Source of the DNA: Flavobacterium circumlabens
GTDB taxonomy: Bacteria; Bacteroidota; Bacteroidia; Flavobacteriales; Flavobacteriaceae
DNA: 64,000 nt
Reading direction: 5' to 3'
Assembly: GCF_004345565.1 (NCBI RefSeq)
Contig: NZ_SLWA01000001.1
Span: 281,892 to 345,891 of the forward strand
The notes under the pieces are model-generated. The model made no database searches. It was not told the DNA's origin and saw only the letters and a list, made by a program, of their open reading frames with translations. Positions within the stretch are counted from its first letter, which is position 1, and each line of letters starts with the position of its first letter. A program made the position numbers and the translations under genes. Of the stretch, positions 52,444 to 62,630 are shown one piece after another.

Positions 52444-53217
52444 ATGAAAAAATTACTTTATTTATTAAGTGCAATTATAGCAATATTAACATCTTGTTCC
52501 AGCGACAATGATACTGATTCACTTAATCAAGCACATATACCCTTATTACTAAAATATGTTATTACTAAAGATGGTAAGACGATTTACACGGGAGAAAATA
52601 TTTACAATGGAAATAGAATCGTAAGCTTTAGTGACTCAAATGGAAACAAATCAAATTACACATATACTGGAGATCTAATCACAAAAATAGAAGACATTAA
52701 TACTAAAGGAATGATAACTACAACTAGAGACTATAGTTACTCTAGCGGAAAGCTAGAATCAGTTTTATATAAATCCCCTTCTAGTAAAAATTTAAAAATA
52801 AAATACACTCATAATCAGGACGGTACGATATCTTACAAAAAATATCTCATTCAAGTATCAACAGGATCAGAAGAAGAAGAGGGTAGTACAGGAAAATACA
52901 CTTTTAAAGATGGTAATTTAATAAAAACTGAAAGTTTCTATTATAATAGTCCTGAAGGCTTAACAATAAGCGAATATGATTCTAAAAATTCTTTTAATAA
53001 AAATATCCTAGGACTGAAACTATTACTAGATTACAGTTCAACTTCTATTAATAATTTAGTTAAACAAACTATTGTAACATTTTCAGACAACAATTCCACA
53101 TCTATCATATCAACTTATGCTTTTACATATGACGCAAACGGTTACGCAACAGAAATGAAAACCTCAAAGAGTGACGGAGCCTCTGATACTACACAAACAA
53201 TAAAATATTTCTATTAA
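52444..53217 (+). CDS. Lipoprotein with YD/RHS-like short repeats
   Basis: 257 residues. The signal ends in ILTSCSSDND, so Cys at about residue 18 should be lipidated. The mature part has YTYTGDLITKIED, YSYSSGKLESV and FTYDANGYATEMKT, the Y-x-Y-(D/S)-x-x-G-x-(L/I/A) repeat of DUF4595-like and RHS-like beta-hairpin proteins. Such lipoproteins are frequent in Bacteroidota; role unknown. It stands alone and is more AT-rich than the folate genes upstream. Confidence 0.75.
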   Translation: MKKLLYLLSAIIAILTSCSSDNDTDSLNQAHIPLLLKYVITKDGKTIYTGENIYNGNRIVSFSDSNGNKSNYTYTGDLITKIEDINTKGMITTTRDYSYSSGKLESVLYKSPSSKNLKIKYTHNQDGTISYKKYLIQVSTGSEEEEGSTGKYTFKDGNLIKTESFYYNSPEGLTISEYDSKNSFNKNILGLKLLLDYSSTSINNLVKQTIVTFSDNNSTSIISTYAFTYDANGYATEMKTSKSDGASDTTQTIKYFY

Positions 53218-53878
53218 TTAAATCATTAAAATGAATTAGAATTTTCACAGAAACCTCATTTCATAAATTTAAGATAAAACACCAATTACAAGCTCCACTT
53301 ACATTAAGAAATAAAAAAAACATCCTCAATTGAGGATGTTTTTGGCAAAAATTGATTTCTGGTTTTGGACTTTTCAAGAGTAGCATTGGATAGGAACAAC
53401 AATTACCTGACGGGATTGTTATAACATTATTATTATTTTCTGAGAGCAAATCTCAAAAAAGCCTTTACTACCAAATACCACGAAGGCGTTAAAGGCTAGA
53501 AAATTAAAATTTCCAAAAACAAATTAATCCTAAGAACGTATTGCGCTTTAAAATTGAATATTGTCAACCAAAACAATATTTAAAAAACTACTACAAGAAC
53601 AAACTACAGCCAGCGCAGAGGCATTCATTCGGTTTAAGTCACTAATCACCAGCAATCCGTAAAAATCTTAAACATTATCATATGACAAAATTGACTATAA
53701 AATCCTACATATACAATACCCACTTACCGTGATTTTTTTAAAATACCCCCTTTTAGGGATGGGTCAAAAAAAGAATCTTCAGCAAAAAATAGCTGTTTGT
53801 AAAAACATTTGATTTACAAATTAAAAAACTGAATTACAGTTAAAGAAGATTTGTATTATATTTGCGTAAATAAAAAAA
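53218..53878. other. 660-bp spacer between lipoprotein gene and ubiE
   Basis: Nothing coding was recognised. It contains the terminator at 53319-53343. TATATTTG at 53857-53864 fits a -7 box for ubiE, giving a very short leader. The rest is AT-rich sequence without clear repeats. Confidence 0.5.
53319..53343. terminator. Bidirectional terminator in the ubiE upstream spacer
   Basis: A 22-bp perfect palindrome centred on CTCAATTGAG, with an A-run before and TTT after. It probably ends the lipoprotein transcript about 100 bp past its stop. Confidence 0.75.
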
Positions 53879-54610
53879 ATGTCTGAAAAAATAACTCCGT
53901 ATAAAAACTCTACATTAGGCAAAAAAGAACAAGTTGCCCAGATGTTTGACACGATTTCCGGGAACTATGATAATTTAAACCGTGTAATTTCATTTGGTAT
54001 TGATATTAAGTGGAGAAAAAAGGTATTGAAAATAGTTTCTGACACAAAACCAAAAATTATACTTGATATTGCAACAGGAACCGGCGATTTAGCTATTTTA
54101 ATGGCACAGACGAATGCAGAAAAAATTATTGGTCTGGATATTTCGGCAGGAATGCTTGAAGTTGGAAAAAAGAAAGTAGACGAAAAAAAATTATCGAATG
54201 TTATTGAGTTGGTTTTAGGCGATTCTGAAAACATCCCTTTTGAAGATAATTATTTTGATGCCATAACCGTTAGTTTTGGAGTTCGGAACTTTGAAACCCT
54301 TGAAAAAGGTTTTGGTGAAATCTTAAGGGTTTTGAAACCAAACGGTGTATTTGTAATTCTTGAAACTTCGGTTCCGGACAAAACACCTTACAAACAAGGA
54401 TATCGTTTTTACACCAAAAATATACTTCCATTAATAGGAAAACTGTTTTCAAAAGATAATTCAGCTTACGGATATTTGTCCGAATCTGCTGCTGCTTTTC
54501 CGTATGGAGAGGCCCTGAACAATATTTTACGAAAAATTGGGTTTATAGATGTTGTGGCTATGCCTCAAACTTTTGGAGTTGCAACCATTTATTCTGCTTC
54601 TAAAAAATAG
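53879..54610 (+). CDS. ubiE: Demethylmenaquinone methyltransferase
   Basis: 243 residues. The SAM site is [14 protein letters not shown] (about 58-71); [20 protein letters not shown] and [24 protein letters not shown] are the two UbiE/MenG signatures. In Bacteroidota, which use menaquinone, it methylates demethylmenaquinone. porT starts 1 bp after its stop, and the tail frame runs into it, so they are co-transcribed. Confidence 0.94.
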   Translation: MSEKITPYKNSTLGKKEQVAQMFDTISGNYDNLNRVISFGIDIKWRKKVLKIVSDTKPKIILDIATGTGDLAILMAQTNAEKIIGLDISAGMLEVGKKKVDEKKLSNVIELVLGDSENIPFEDNYFDAITVSFGVRNFETLEKGFGEILRVLKPNGVFVILETSVPDKTPYKQGYRFYTKNILPLIGKLFSKDNSAYGYLSESAAAFPYGEALNNILRKIGFIDVVAMPQTFGVATIYSASKK

Positions 54611-54611
54611 T

Positions 54612-55322
54612 ATGAAAAAAACAGTAATCTTAATTTTATTAGTCTTAACGACAAAAGGATATTCGCAATTTGCTAAAAATATGTTTAGCAAAGACCCTAT
54701 TATTAATCTCGAAAACTGGCAAAAACAACGCCTGTATTTTGGTTATTATTTAGGTTTTAATAGTTTCGACTTTAAATTTGATTACAAAAACAAGGTACAG
54801 CAGGATATTCAGGTAAAAAAAACAACCGGTTTTAATGTTGGGGTTGTAGCCGATTTAAGATTGCAGGAATATATCAACCTGCGTTTTGAACCTGGTTTGT
54901 ATTATACAAAACGTGATTTATATTATCCGCTTGAAAAGCAGGCTGATTATTTGCGAGAGGTAAGCAGTACCTACATTCACTTTCCTCTATTACTGAAATT
55001 TTCTGCTTTACGTACCGGAAATATTCGCCCCTATTTAGTGGGAGGGATGTCAACTACATTAAACCTTTCGAGTAATTCAAAATCTGTAGATGATAATCAT
55101 GATCAGAAATTTAGGGTAAAACCCTGGACTGCGGCTTATGAACTTGGTTTTGGAATTGATATTTTCTCAGAGTATTTTATTTTCTCTCCTTCTATCAGAG
55201 GAATGTTTGGTATCACTGACGAATTAATCAGGGATAATCCGGCTAATGGCCCAAGTCCATGGACGGATAACATTGATTCCATGAAATCGAGAGCGATTTT
55301 AATAAATTTTACTTTTCATTAA
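54612..55322 (+). CDS. porT: PorT-family outer-membrane protein, type IX secretion system
   Basis: About 236 residues from ATG at 54612, chosen because it opens a signal peptide (MKKTVILILLVLTTKGYSQ); an in-frame start 63 bp upstream lies inside ubiE. The mature protein is a small beta barrel (FGYYLGFNSFDFKFDY; LRFEPGLYYTKRDLYYP; YLVGGMSTTLNL). The ubiE-porT order is that of flavobacteria, where the gene (also called sprT) is needed for type IX secretion and gliding. It is therefore a marker for that system here. Confidence 0.88.
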   Translation: MKKTVILILLVLTTKGYSQFAKNMFSKDPIINLENWQKQRLYFGYYLGFNSFDFKFDYKNKVQQDIQVKKTTGFNVGVVADLRLQEYINLRFEPGLYYTKRDLYYPLEKQADYLREVSSTYIHFPLLLKFSALRTGNIRPYLVGGMSTTLNLSSNSKSVDDNHDQKFRVKPWTAAYELGFGIDIFSEYFIFSPSIRGMFGITDELIRDNPANGPSPWTDNIDSMKSRAILINFTFH

Positions 55323-55331
55323 AACAAAACC

Positions 55332-56060
55332 CTAACTATTTCGTTTAAATTCACTAAGAATAATTGCTGTTGCGGTGGCTACGTTTAAACTTTCCGTTTT
55401 TTGCAGTTCACCGAATCTTGGAATTGTGAGTCGGCTTGTAACCGTTTTTTCAATCTCTTCAGAAATACCATTGGCTTCATTACCCATGATAATGATCCCG
55501 TCTTGTGGCAAATTGGATTGATAAATGTTTTCTCCGTCCATAAAAGTTCCAAAAACAGGCAACTTTGTTTGCGTGATAAACGTTTTCATATCGACATAAT
55601 TTACATTTACCCTGGTGATAGAACCCATCGTAGCTTGTACTACTTTCGGATTGTAAATATCAACGGTTTCTTTAGAGCAGATAATCTGCTTAATACCAAA
55701 CCAGTCGCAAAGACGTAATATGGTCCCTAAATTTCCGGGATCACGAATGTCGTCCAGCGCCAGAATTAAACCGGTATCGGTAATTTTATTTTCAGAAGGC
55801 ATTTTGAAAACCGCTAAACACGAATTCGGAGTTGCTAAAGCACTTATCTTTTTAAGTTCCTGCTCATTAATAAGCGTACGTTTTGAAGGCTGAACGGCCT
55901 CAAAATCATTTTGTGTGGTGTATAAATGTTCTAATTCAAAGTTGGATTGCAAGAGTTCCTGAATTACTTTTACCCCTTCGGCAAAAAATAATTGATTTGC
56001 TAAGCGTTGCTTTTTTTGATGTAAACCGGATATAAGCTTGATTTGGTTTTTACTAACCAT
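55332..56060 (-). CDS. TrmH/SpoU-family RNA 2'-O-ribose methyltransferase
   Basis: 242 residues. The knot-fold motifs are LDDIRDPGNLGTILR (about 106-120), IIMGNEANGIS (about 190-200) and IPRFGELQKTESLNVATATAI (about 213 on). An N-terminal substrate-binding region with RLANQLFFAEGVKVIQEL completes the RlmB-like build. It methylates a ribose of rRNA (or tRNA); the target base cannot be read. It is convergent with porT (9 bp) and divergent from tamL (37 bp). Confidence 0.9.
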   Translation of the reverse strand: MVSKNQIKLISGLHQKKQRLANQLFFAEGVKVIQELLQSNFELEHLYTTQNDFEAVQPSKRTLINEQELKKISALATPNSCLAVFKMPSENKITDTGLILALDDIRDPGNLGTILRLCDWFGIKQIICSKETVDIYNPKVVQATMGSITRVNVNYVDMKTFITQTKLPVFGTFMDGENIYQSNLPQDGIIIMGNEANGISEEIEKTVTSRLTIPRFGELQKTESLNVATATAIILSEFKRNS

Positions 56061-56097
56061 AAAATAATGTACTTTTGAATTAAATATTTAATATCAC

Positions 56098-58653
56098 TTG
56101 AAAAAGAATTCCACAAAAATACTAGCATTTATTCTAATAGCAATACTTATTTGCGCTTGTAATGCTGTAAAAAGAGTTCCGGACGGAAAAAGCCTTCTTA
56201 CTAAAAACACTATTCTTGTAAATGGAAAGTCTACCAATGATGAAACTGCTTCCAACCAAATGTACCAAAAACCAAATGGTACTTTACTGGGATACAAATT
56301 ACGTCTGAATTTATACAACTTAGCCAACTTAAATCCGGATTCTACGTATCAGGCAAAATTTAAAAACAATCCGGGCTTATATGAGCGACAGGCAAAAATA
56401 TTATCTGCAAAACAAGTCGACCGTCTTGGACAGTCTTTTTTATACAAAGGAATTCACGAATTTTTGAAAAGTACCGGAGAACCACCGGTTATTATTGATA
56501 CGACAAAAACAAAAAAATCTTTGCTGCGTTTGAAATTTTACTATTTCAACAATGGTTATTTTAATGTAAAAACCGATTATAATATTGACAGCGTAGGGCG
56601 CAAAAAAGCTAAAGTCAATTATAATATCACCACAGGCCCGGCTTTTCTTCTGGATTCCATCAGAACAAGTATTATGACTCCGGCCTTAGATTCGTTATAT
56701 AAAACCAATAAAGAACCTTCCTTATTGAAATCGGGAAGTCAATATAAAACTTCGGATTTTGAGGATGAGAAAAACCGTATCACTACTTATTTCAGAAATC
56801 ACGGTGCGTATTTCTTCCAGCCTACCTATGTAACTTATGACATTGATACGATTGGTAAAAAAAACAAAGCTGACGTTAATTTAATCATCAACAACAATAA
56901 TATCCAGGAAAGAGATTCCAGCAGAACAGAGCCCTTTAAAATATATAAAATAAGTGATGTAAACATCTATACAGATTATTCACCGGCCAATTCAAAAACT
57001 CCGATCAAAGACAGTACGACGTACAACAACTTTAACCTGTACAGTTATAAAAAATTAAAATACAAACCGCGCGCCATTACAGATGCTGTTTTTATTTCAA
57101 AAGGAAGTACGTTTTCAGACACCAGAACAACGCTTTCGACACGATACTTAAACAATCTGAAGATTTTTAATTATCCGTCGATACAATATGAAGTGGACAA
57201 ACGCGACCCATTGGGAGAATCGCTGATTGCGAATGTTTTTTTAACTCCCAGAAAAAAATACAGTTTCGGTGCGACTTTAGATTTTACCCATTCCAATATT
57301 CAGGATTTTGGAATCGGAGCCAGTGTTTCCGAGACTATCCGTAACGTTTTTAACAGGGCTGAAACTTTAGAGATTTCCGCGCGCGTAAATATTGGATCCT
57401 CAAAAGACATGGCCAATCCGAACAATAATTTCTTTAATGTTTCAGAATATGGTCTGGATATGAAATTAAATTTTCCGAGAATCTTATTGCCTTTCGGAAC
57501 CGAAAAAATTATTCCGAAAAGAATGATTCCCTCCACAAGTATCTCTGCCGGTTTCTCTAAACAAAGGAACATTGGTCTTGATAAAGAAAATTTCACGGGA
57601 GGACTTGCTTACAATTGGTCTCCAAAGCGAAGCAACACTGCCAAACTCGAATTGCTGAATGCTCAATTTGTACGCAACTTAAATCCGGACAATTACTTCA
57701 ATGTGTATACTTCTTCGTATAACGAACTGAATAATATCGCCAGCACTTACAACACAAAAGCTGAAAATCTGGACACCAGTAATAATCTGATCATCACAAA
57801 AGGAACCGCAGGTTTCACCGATGATGTTATAAATGGACGAACTTTGCTAACACCCGGCAGTCCGGACTACAAACAAGTTGAAAGTATTGAAGAACGAAGA
57901 GTTCGTCTGACCGAGAATGATTTTATTCTGGCCACCAGTTATACGTTCACCAAAACAACCAAAAAAGATCTGGCGGACAATACTTTTTATCAGTTTAAAA
58001 CAAAAATAGAATCTGCAGGTACCTTACTGACAGCGGTTTCAAACATTGCTAAGTTGCCAAAAAACATCAGTGGTAATTACGAAATATTCAACTTAGAATA
58101 TTCAGAATATATAAAAACCGAATTTGATTACATCAAGCACTGGGATTTTGGAAAAGAAAAAGTAATAGCCGTAAGGAGCTTTTTCGGAATCGCGATTCCA
58201 TTTGGAAATTCAGATTATATTCCGTTCTCCCGAAGTTATTATTCCGGAGGTTCAAATGATAATCGTGCCTGGCAGCCGTATTCATTAGGTCCCGGAACTA
58301 CCAATGCTTCCAACGACTTTAATGAGGCCAATATGAAAATTGCACTTAGTGCCGAATTTCGATTTAAGGTATTTGGAGATGTAAAAGGAGCTATCTTTGC
58401 AGATGCCGGAAATATCTGGAATGTGCTCGATAATGTCATCGATGAGAAAGCAAAATTCTCTGGCGTAAACGATTTAGCTGAAATTGCTTTGGGTTCCGGA
58501 TTTGGATTACGTTACGATTTAAGCTTCTTTGTTATTCGTTTAGATTTAGGCTTCAAGACCTATAATCCGGCGCATGACGAAGGAAATCGTTGGTTCAGAG
58601 AATACAATTTTGGTCACTCGGTTTTAAATTTTGGAATAAATTATCCGTTCTAA
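56098..58653 (+). CDS. tamL: TamL-like BamA-family outer-membrane lipoprotein
   Basis: 851 residues. The start is TTG at 56098: the upstream frame has a stop at once, and the TTG opens a lipoprotein signal ending in LICACNAVKR. No ATG occurs in frame for the next 50 codons. POTRA-like repeats fill about 100-400 (LRLKFYYFNNGYFNVKTDYNID; ITTYFRNHGAYFFQP). The BamA/TamA barrel follows (RSYYSGGSNDNRAWQPYSLGPG; AIFADAGNIWNV), ending in FGINYPF. This is the Bacteroidota TamA analogue, which is lipidated. It is thought to insert outer-membrane proteins. It ends 59 bp before fbaA. Confidence 0.88.
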   Translation: MKKNSTKILAFILIAILICACNAVKRVPDGKSLLTKNTILVNGKSTNDETASNQMYQKPNGTLLGYKLRLNLYNLANLNPDSTYQAKFKNNPGLYERQAKILSAKQVDRLGQSFLYKGIHEFLKSTGEPPVIIDTTKTKKSLLRLKFYYFNNGYFNVKTDYNIDSVGRKKAKVNYNITTGPAFLLDSIRTSIMTPALDSLYKTNKEPSLLKSGSQYKTSDFEDEKNRITTYFRNHGAYFFQPTYVTYDIDTIGKKNKADVNLIINNNNIQERDSSRTEPFKIYKISDVNIYTDYSPANSKTPIKDSTTYNNFNLYSYKKLKYKPRAITDAVFISKGSTFSDTRTTLSTRYLNNLKIFNYPSIQYEVDKRDPLGESLIANVFLTPRKKYSFGATLDFTHSNIQDFGIGASVSETIRNVFNRAETLEISARVNIGSSKDMANPNNNFFNVSEYGLDMKLNFPRILLPFGTEKIIPKRMIPSTSISAGFSKQRNIGLDKENFTGGLAYNWSPKRSNTAKLELLNAQFVRNLNPDNYFNVYTSSYNELNNIASTYNTKAENLDTSNNLIITKGTAGFTDDVINGRTLLTPGSPDYKQVESIEERRVRLTENDFILATSYTFTKTTKKDLADNTFYQFKTKIESAGTLLTAVSNIAKLPKNISGNYEIFNLEYSEYIKTEFDYIKHWDFGKEKVIAVRSFFGIAIPFGNSDYIPFSRSYYSGGSNDNRAWQPYSLGPGTTNASNDFNEANMKIALSAEFRFKVFGDVKGAIFADAGNIWNVLDNVIDEKAKFSGVNDLAEIALGSGFGLRYDLSFFVIRLDLGFKTYNPAHDEGNRWFREYNFGHSVLNFGINYPF

Positions 58654-58712
58654 TGCTAATTAATTCTTATTTTTGCAACCTAAAAACTAAAAACAACTAT
58701 AAAAAAATTACA

Positions 58713-59780
58713 ATGGCACACAATATCAAACCAGGAGTAGCTACAGGAGATCAGGTTCAGGAGATTTTTAATTATGCGAAAGAAAAAGGATTTGCACTTC
58801 CGGCAGTAAATGTTACGGGATCAAGTACTATTAATGGAGTTCTTGAAACTGCAGCGAAACTTAATGCACCGGTTATCATTCAATTTTCAAACGGTGGAGC
58901 ACAATTTAACGCTGGTAAAGGTTTATCTAATGCAGGTGAAAAATCAGCTATCGCTGGTGGAATCGCAGGAGCAAAACATATTCATACTTTGGCAGAAGCT
59001 TACGGAGCAACTGTAATTTTACACACTGACCACTGTGCCAAAAAATTATTGCCTTGGATTGATGGTTTATTAGATGCTTCTGAAAAACATTTTGCAGAAA
59101 CAGGAAAACCATTATTCAGTTCTCACATGATCGATTTGTCTGAGGAGCCAATCGAAGAAAACATCGAGATCTGTAAAGAATATTTGGCAAGAATGAGCAA
59201 AATGGGAATGACATTGGAAATCGAGCTTGGAATTACAGGTGGAGAAGAAGATGGCGTTGACAACTCTGATGTTGACAGCTCAAAATTATATACACAACCG
59301 GAAGAAGTAGCTTATGCTTACGAAGAATTATCTAAAATAAGCCCTAAATTTACAATTGCAGCAGCTTTTGGTAACGTTCACGGGGTTTACAAACCAGGAA
59401 ACGTAAAATTGACTCCGAAAATCTTAAAAAATTCTCAGGATTTCGTTCAGAACAAATTCAACACGGGTCATAATCCGGTAGATTTCGTTTTCCACGGAGG
59501 TTCAGGTTCTACATTGGAAGAAATCAGAGAAGGAATTAGCTACGGAGTAATCAAAATGAATATTGATACTGATTTACAATTTGCATATACAGAAGGAATT
59601 CGTGATTATATGGTTAAAAACATTGACTATTTAAAAACACAAATCGGTAACCCGGAAGGTGCTGAAGCTCCTAACAAAAAATATTATGACCCAAGAAGAT
59701 GGGTACGTGAAAGCGAAGTAACATTCAATACAAGATTGGAGCAGGCTTTTGCAGACTTAAACAATGTGAATACACTATAA
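58713..59780 (+). CDS. fbaA: Fructose-bisphosphate aldolase, class II
   Basis: 355 residues from ATG at 58713 ([14 protein letters not shown]); a longer in-frame start would overlap tamL and is rejected. The zinc His pair is in [13 protein letters not shown] (around 105); [27 protein letters not shown] and [12 protein letters not shown] are the other class II A-type blocks. It splits fructose 1,6-bisphosphate in glycolysis and joins the halves in gluconeogenesis. Codon use is strongly biased, as expected for a highly expressed gene. Confidence 0.97.
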   Translation: MAHNIKPGVATGDQVQEIFNYAKEKGFALPAVNVTGSSTINGVLETAAKLNAPVIIQFSNGGAQFNAGKGLSNAGEKSAIAGGIAGAKHIHTLAEAYGATVILHTDHCAKKLLPWIDGLLDASEKHFAETGKPLFSSHMIDLSEEPIEENIEICKEYLARMSKMGMTLEIELGITGGEEDGVDNSDVDSSKLYTQPEEVAYAYEELSKISPKFTIAAAFGNVHGVYKPGNVKLTPKILKNSQDFVQNKFNTGHNPVDFVFHGGSGSTLEEIREGISYGVIKMNIDTDLQFAYTEGIRDYMVKNIDYLKTQIGNPEGAEAPNKKYYDPRRWVRESEVTFNTRLEQAFADLNNVNTL

Positions 59781-59788
59781 GTAAAAGT

Positions 59789-59840
59789 TTAAAGTTTCAG
59801 GTTTCAGGTTTCGCAACTTTAAACTTTAAACCTGAAACAA
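59789..59840. repeat. TTTCAGG-type spacer repeat between fbaA and accD
   Basis: AAGTTTCAGGTTTCAGGTTTC followed by ACTTTAAACTTTAAACCTGAAAC, an imperfect inverted repeat built from the heptamer also seen at 8703-8730 (sequence quoted in two parts). Possible hairpin, no T-run, so not a clear terminator. Confidence 0.5.
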
Positions 59841-59854
59841 CAAAAACAATAAAT

Positions 59855-60709
59855 ATGGCTTGGTTTAAAAGACAGGAAAAAGGGATTACGACCGCTACTG
59901 AAGATAAGATGGACGTTCCGAAAGGATTGTGGTACAAATCTCCGACCGGAAAAATTATTGATGCTGACGAATTAGCAAGAAACTTATTTGTTAGTCCTGA
60001 AGATGATTTTCACGTTAGAATTGGAAGCGCAACCTACTTTGAGATTTTATTTGACAACAATGAGTTTGTTGAATTAGATAAAAACATGACTTCTAAAGAT
60101 CCCCTGCATTTTGTGGATACAAAAAAATATGCAGAAAGGCTGAAAGATGTAATGGAGAAAACCCATCTTAAAGACGCTGTGCGTACCGGAGTGGGAAAAT
60201 CTAAAGGAAAAGAACTGGTAATCTGCTGTATGGATTTCGCCTTTATTGGTGGATCTATGGGAGCTGTTGTAGGGGAGAAAATCGCAAGAGGAATTAATCA
60301 CGCGATCAAAAACAATTTGCCTTTTGTCATGATTTCAAAATCAGGAGGAGCCCGTATGATGGAAGCGGCTTATTCGTTAATGCAGTTGGCTAAAACCTCT
60401 GTAAAACTGGCACAGCTTGCAGAAGCAGGATTACCGTATATCTCTTTATGTACAGATCCTACAACGGGAGGAACTACTGCCTCTTACGCCATGTTGGGAG
60501 ATATTAATATTTCTGAGCCGGGTGCTTTAATTGGTTTTGCAGGTCCGCGTGTGGTTCGTGATACTACAGGAAAAGATTTACCGGAAGGTTTTCAAACCGC
60601 CGAGTTTCTTTTAGAACACGGTTTCCTTGACTTTATTACGCCAAGAAAAGATTTAAAGGATAAGATCAACTTGTATATCGATTTAATTCAAAATAATAAC
60701 ATCAGATAG
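59855..60709 (+). CDS. accD: Acetyl-CoA carboxylase carboxyltransferase, beta subunit
   Basis: 284 residues. [22 protein letters not shown] (about 126-147), [15 protein letters not shown] (about 165-179) and [19 protein letters not shown] are the crotonase-fold motifs of AccD. The N-terminal zinc ribbon is degenerate: where AccD of proteobacteria has two CPxC pairs, this protein has KSPTG and VSPED, so all four Cys are gone. It transfers the carboxyl group from biotin to acetyl-CoA, first step of fatty acid synthesis. Two terminators follow. Confidence 0.95.
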   Translation: MAWFKRQEKGITTATEDKMDVPKGLWYKSPTGKIIDADELARNLFVSPEDDFHVRIGSATYFEILFDNNEFVELDKNMTSKDPLHFVDTKKYAERLKDVMEKTHLKDAVRTGVGKSKGKELVICCMDFAFIGGSMGAVVGEKIARGINHAIKNNLPFVMISKSGGARMMEAAYSLMQLAKTSVKLAQLAEAGLPYISLCTDPTTGGTTASYAMLGDINISEPGALIGFAGPRVVRDTTGKDLPEGFQTAEFLLEHGFLDFITPRKDLKDKINLYIDLIQNNNIR

Positions 60710-60733
60710 TTTCTAAAAACTTCTAAAATACCC

Positions 60734-60768
60734 AACCCGACAGCCTTAAAACTGTCGGGTTTCTTTTT
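60734..60768 (+). terminator. First terminator after accD
   Basis: AACCCGACAG (60734-60743) pairs with CTGTCGGGTT (60752-60761), then TCTTTTTT. Confidence 0.85.
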
Positions 60769-60781
60769 TGTAAAAAAAATT

Positions 60782-60812
60782 AAAGCTACATTTTATTTGT
60801 AGCTTTTTTTTT
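60782..60812 (+). terminator. Second terminator after accD
   Basis: AAAGCTACA (60782-60790) pairs with TGTAGCTTT (60798-60806), then T-run. It lies 14 bp after the first and isolates the accessory locus downstream. Confidence 0.75.
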
Positions 60813-60872
60813 ATAAATTAGCCACCTATATACCCCTATAAAGCCTAATTTGTAATTTATAAAACTAACTAT

Positions 60873-62621
60873 ATGCCAACCAAAAACTTCATCCCGTTTA
60901 TTAAAACAGTGGTATTTGCCATTGTATTAAGTCTTTCAGGCTGCAGCAGCGAGTCAGAAATAATAGAAAACTCCGATAAGAAAAGTATATTAATGCTTCA
61001 TAAAAATTATGAGTTTCTTAAATCGAAAGAATCGCTTTTTAATGCGATAACGAATTCAGGTACTCAAAAAACAATCTCCAAAAGAACCGTTCAGGCTTTA
61101 GATTTTAAAATCTTTACAGACAGGCTTACCTATGTAAAAAACGAGGAAAAAGCCAAAGAGTCGTTTACGTTTTACATCGAGCGAAACAATTATTCCCCTG
61201 CCAGCAACACAATTGAAAATCTAATCCTGACAAAAGGCTTTAACGAGGAAGAATACAAAGCCTACATCATCACCTATTTCTTTCCTGACGGGATCGCCAG
61301 TGAGCATAAAAACTTTAAAGTAACAGGGTTTAAAGCCGTAAACAGCGAAACCTTTTCGTTTAACAACCTGACTTCAAAATCTGCCTGTGAAAACACCTAT
61401 GAATATATGGTAATCGAAACCGCGCATAAGTGTTACAGCGGGAACCATTCCGGAGCTTCTGAAGCAGCTAACTGCGAGGGCAAAGGTTCTCTGCCGTACT
61501 CGACGTATCAGGTTGTAGCCTACCTAACCGATTCTTGCGGAGAAGGTGTAGCAGGAGGTGGCACAGGCGGAGACCAAAGTGGTGCCGGAGGCGGTCGCAG
61601 CAGCACACCGGGAAGCGGTGGCGGTGCCCCGGTAGATACCGGAATTTCTTTACCTCCTTCCTGTCAGTCTGTAGATTGTGAGGTGCCGATACTGGCCAAT
61701 GACATCAACGTATTATTAGGAAATACACTTAATTTTGAACAATTAACCTTTTTGTTCAACAATGATAATATTGCTACGGAAGTAAAAAATTACCTGGATC
61801 AGAATACTAATGCTGCGGCGAAAGCGCTTACGACGCAAATAATAGCGGCGATGGTAGCGAATCCCGGTTTAAAGATTAATTTTACCGCCTCTGTAAATTC
61901 ACCGATGAATATTGATATACTGGCTATTACAAACGCGACTACTGAAGGGAAAAAGTTTCTTGAAGTTTATGATGCTTTGACGAAATCTCCGGAATTTAAA
62001 AAACTATTTATTGATATGTTTGCGGAAAGTAAGCGATTTAATGTGAAATTTGAAATTGCAGAAAAAGTTTATGAAAATGATGATCCAACTAAAAAAGAAG
62101 TAAACGCAAATACTTCCAAAATAGCTGGCACAGATAATTATATAATAAAAATAAATAAGAAAATTTTCAACAAAGGGACAGATTTCAGTCAAATCAGAAT
62201 TAAAAATGCTAAAACCATTTTGCACGAATGCATTCATGCGTTTCTTTTTGTCAAATCTAAAAATTCTACAATCGGTATGGATATTGAAACGGTTATAGAT
62301 AAAATTTACCCAACAACCGATGAGCAACATAATTTCATGGCGGAAAAAATGATACCCACAATGCAAAAGATACTTTCACAAATAAGAGATTTAGTTACGA
62401 CAACAGCCGGCAGAAATGTTTTAGATACACAAATTACAATGCATCCTACTCAAACTCCTTTGACATCAACCCCATGGATTTGGAGTGAATATTATAAATT
62501 TTTAAGTCTAAAAGGATTAGAAAAAACAGTTTATTTCAAAAATAATTTCCCTACAGGATCAGATCAATGGAAATTATTAACAAAATATATTGAATACGGC
62601 CATAATGAATTAGATAAATAA
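60873..62621 (+). CDS. Lipoprotein with C-terminal zincin-like (HExxH) domain, effector-like
   Basis: 582 residues. A lipobox (LSGC, C24) follows a signal. Residues about 40-220 are a beta-rich front with several Cys. About 225-262 is a Gly/Ser linker (GGGTGGDQSGAGGGRSSTPG). The C-terminal part has ILHECIHAF with HExxH at 451-455; a later DEQHNFMAEKM may give the third zinc ligand. The region from about residue 385 is visibly more AT-rich than the front, as in modular toxins whose tips are exchanged. Three small related genes follow at 10-60 bp spacing. This suggests a surface-exposed metalloprotease effector; neither protease activity nor toxicity is shown by sequence alone. Confidence 0.7.
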   Translation: MPTKNFIPFIKTVVFAIVLSLSGCSSESEIIENSDKKSILMLHKNYEFLKSKESLFNAITNSGTQKTISKRTVQALDFKIFTDRLTYVKNEEKAKESFTFYIERNNYSPASNTIENLILTKGFNEEEYKAYIITYFFPDGIASEHKNFKVTGFKAVNSETFSFNNLTSKSACENTYEYMVIETAHKCYSGNHSGASEAANCEGKGSLPYSTYQVVAYLTDSCGEGVAGGGTGGDQSGAGGGRSSTPGSGGGAPVDTGISLPPSCQSVDCEVPILANDINVLLGNTLNFEQLTFLFNNDNIATEVKNYLDQNTNAAAKALTTQIIAAMVANPGLKINFTASVNSPMNIDILAITNATTEGKKFLEVYDALTKSPEFKKLFIDMFAESKRFNVKFEIAEKVYENDDPTKKEVNANTSKIAGTDNYIIKINKKIFNKGTDFSQIRIKNAKTILHECIHAFLFVKSKNSTIGMDIETVIDKIYPTTDEQHNFMAEKMIPTMQKILSQIRDLVTTTAGRNVLDTQITMHPTQTPLTSTPWIWSEYYKFLSLKGLEKTVYFKNNFPTGSDQWKLLTKYIEYGHNELDK

Positions 62622-62630
62622 TAAATTAAT

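Noticed and set aside
53261..53449. 62-codon minus-strand frame before ubiE
   Set aside because: It runs across the palindromic terminator at 53319-53343 and shows no protein-like pattern.
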